NCBI RefSeq assembly: GCF_002285795.1
Contig: NZ_CP022961.1
Location: forward strand, 1,922,001 to 1,986,000
Length of the DNA: 64,000 nucleotides
Source of the DNA: Plantactinospora sp. KBS50
GTDB lineage: Bacteria; Actinomycetota; Actinomycetes; Mycobacteriales; Micromonosporaceae
Direction of reading: 5' to 3'
Shown here: piece by piece, positions 62,665-64,000 of the stretch
How the letters are laid out: every line of letters starts with the position of its first letter
Position numbering within the stretch: the first letter of the stretch is position 1
Made by a program: the position numbers and the translations under genes
Notes under the pieces: model-generated
The model's input: the letters and a program-made list of their open reading frames with translations, nothing else
Told to the model about the DNA's origin: nothing
Databases searched by the model: none

Positions 62665-63353
62665 CGCCTTCCGCCGAGCCGGTCATCGTCGCGATCATGC
62701 CGTCCGTCCCGGCACCCCGGCTGGCAAGACTGGCCGACATCGCGCTCACCGGCACCGACGGCGACCCGTCCGGCGCCTGCGAGCGGTTGTTCTGGGCGTA
62801 CCCGGGTCTGTCGCTCGCCGCGGTGGAAGGACCCGGGGGAAGGGTCGTGATCGGCACCCGCGACGGCCTGCGGTGCCACCTCGGCCCGGTCGTCACGGTG
62901 GCGGCGCGTCCACGGTTCCGGCCGCTGGCCGCTCTCGCCCGGGACGCCCACCGGCGATGGGTGGCCGGCACGCTGCACCGCGGCCGTGCGGTGGCGCTCG
63001 GTCTACTGCTCGTCGATGGACCCGCGGACGTCCTCGAGGCGGCGACGCACGGCGGCGAGACGAGGGGAGCCGATCGATTCGAATATGGCGACCGCCTCGC
63101 GGTAGCACCGTCGCGCGATGTCGTCGTTCCCTCGCCGCTCGGCGATGCGGCCGAGCAGATCCAGCGCCTCGGCCTGCTCGTTCGCCGATCCGAGCTGAGC
63201 CATCCGGCCGGCTGCCTCCGTTGCCGCGTCGTCGGCTGCGTCGAGGTCACCGAGACCGAGCTGTGCGTCGGCGACGCCGAGAAGTACCCGTGCACCGTTG
63301 TACGGATCGGTCTCCGTCAGGCCGGCGAAGACGTCCGTTGCCTCTGCCAGTAG
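62661..63353 (+). CDS. Hypothetical protein with antisense overlap at its 3' end
   Basis: GTG 62661 overlaps the previous stop. The first 115 residues look genuine (VIVAIMPSVPAPRLARLADI, GACERLFWAYPGLSLAAVEG, VAGTLHRGRAVALGLLL), but from about residue 115 the frame lies antisense to the TPR regulator on the other strand for 351 bp. Either the true stop was lost by an indel near 63000 or the genes really overlap tail to tail. No family was recognised. Confidence 0.5.
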   Translation: MTPSAEPVIVAIMPSVPAPRLARLADIALTGTDGDPSGACERLFWAYPGLSLAAVEGPGGRVVIGTRDGLRCHLGPVVTVAARPRFRPLAALARDAHRRWVAGTLHRGRAVALGLLLVDGPADVLEAATHGGETRGADRFEYGDRLAVAPSRDVVVPSPLGDAAEQIQRLGLLVRRSELSHPAGCLRCRVVGCVEVTETELCVGDAEKYPCTVVRIGLRQAGEDVRCLCQ

Positions 63354-64000
63354 CGGCAGCGCGTCGGCGGGTCGTCCCATCCGGGTCAGCAGCATCCCGA
63401 GGTTGAGACAGGTCAACCCGAGGCTGCGCAGGTCGGGAAGCGACCTTCGCGCGGTGAGGACCCGGTCGAACGCCTCCGCCGCCTGCTGCTCCCGACCGGT
63501 GTCGGCGTACAGGGTCGCCAGTCCCTCCTCGGCGTCGACGGTGCCCTGCACATCGCCGATCTCCCGATGTCGCTCGACCGCCGCGAGGCCGTACCGCTCG
63601 GCCGCCTGGTGGTTGCCGACCCGGCTCTGGACTCTGGACAGGCGCTTGAGCATGTCCGCCTCGGCCTGCCGGTTGCCCCAGGCGCGAGCAGCCTGCACCC
63701 CTCGCTGGTCGACCTCGAGCCTGCGCGCGTAATCCTTGGTGTAGAGCCACAAGGGCCACGTCACGTCGCTGAGTTGCCAGGCAAGCTCGTGGAGCCCGAG
63801 CTTGACCGCGGCCCGGCCGGCGTCCATCAGGTTCTCCCGCTCCCGCTGCAACCAGGCGAGGGCGTCGGCGCGGCCACTGAACGCCGGCGTATCGGCGGGT
63901 CGACCCTGGTAGGCGTAGGGGAGCCGGCGTCGATAGGGGGTCACCGCGAGGTCCGCGCGGCGCGCCGCGGCGAGATAGAACTCCAGGATCGCCCGCGACA
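63003..64000 (-). CDS. C-terminal part of an NB-ARC/TPR regulator, runs off the window
   Basis: The frame is open to the right edge; an internal GTG at 63944 is not the start, because upstream codons read AILEFYLAAARRADLAV, the usual junction after an NB-ARC domain in AfsR-type regulators. The visible 331 residues are TPR-like repeats (e.g. AERYGLAAVERHREIGD, AAEAFDRVLTARRSLPD, LPLLAEATDVFAGLTE, ARRCYREAVAIFESIG) ending SIDEQ. It probably is a second SARP or LuxR-type regulator; the DNA-binding part lies outside. Confidence 0.75.
   Translation of the reverse strand, partial: SRAILEFYLAAARRADLAVTPYRRRLPYAYQGRPADTPAFSGRADALAWLQRERENLMDAGRAAVKLGLHELAWQLSDVTWPLWLYTKDYARRLEVDQRGVQAARAWGNRQAEADMLKRLSRVQSRVGNHQAAERYGLAAVERHREIGDVQGTVDAEEGLATLYADTGREQQAAEAFDRVLTARRSLPDLRSLGLTCLNLGMLLTRMGRPADALPLLAEATDVFAGLTETDPYNGARVLLGVADAQLGLGDLDAADDAATEAAGRMAQLGSANEQAEALDLLGRIAERRGNDDIARRCYREAVAIFESIGSPRLAAVRRRLEDVRGSIDEQ

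Overview
The window is about 64 kb of very GC-rich DNA with GTG/ATG starts, long antisense open frames caused by GC3 bias, an F420-type (DDN-like) reductase, a DinB/mycothiol-type protein, a SARP regulator and a streptogrisin-like secreted protease. Together these point to a filamentous actinobacterium, possibly Micromonosporaceae (the family is inference). No tRNA, rRNA, CRISPR array or insertion sequence was recognised.

Left flank (1-5.1 kb): ordinary genes, namely a cupin cut by the window edge, a quinone-oxidoreductase-like protein, small membrane proteins, a VOC fragment, a deazaflavin reductase, a DUF1062 protein and endonuclease V.

Core (about 5.1-57.3 kb): a large nonribosomal peptide locus. 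The main plus-strand operon (17.1-50.3 kb) begins with a 55-aa acidic peptide. It continues with a JmjC-type oxygenase, an EctB-like diaminobutyrate aminotransferase, a DUF885 metallopeptidase, a formylglycine-generating-enzyme-like protein and an SbnA-P450 fusion. Next come the NRPS proteins (FAAL-ACP-C-A-PCP-C; A-PCP-C; PCP; docking-C-A-PCP-C-PCP-C), then a penicillin-acylase-like hydrolase, a thioesterase, an AvtA-like aminotransferase and free-standing PCP, A and C proteins. Side operons carry a Cys/Met-metabolism PLP enzyme, a sulfotransferase-like protein and an ornithine/lysine N-monooxygenase (9.9-13.5 kb); an A-PCP protein and a second thioesterase (13.7-16.7 kb, minus); and SbnB, MbtH, DUF885, an MFS exporter and a KAS III-like enzyme (51.8-57.3 kb, minus). 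I infer an acylated peptide of about six residues built with 2,3-diaminopropionate (SbnA/SbnB) and 2,4-diaminobutyrate (EctB-like). It would start from a fatty acid and later be deacylated, a logic strongly parallel to pyoverdine.

Most unusual: two clearly paralogous small acidic peptides (minus 7097-6967 and plus 17106-17273), plus a third divergent copy (minus 15624-15511), sit at operon heads or directly before an NRPS gene. The two good copies precede two mutually paralogous DUF885 peptidases. Conserved N-terminal and variable C-terminal halves look like leader/core precursor architecture inside an NRPS locus; I know of no described system of this kind.

Right flank (57.6-64 kb): a TOPRIM protein, a SARP-NB-ARC-TPR regulator, a GT-B-like protein, an unknown protein and the C-terminal part of another NB-ARC/TPR regulator running off the window.

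Quality note: six genes carry a -1 frameshift, each repaired by adding one base to a short homopolymer. These look like sequencing or assembly errors rather than true pseudogenes.
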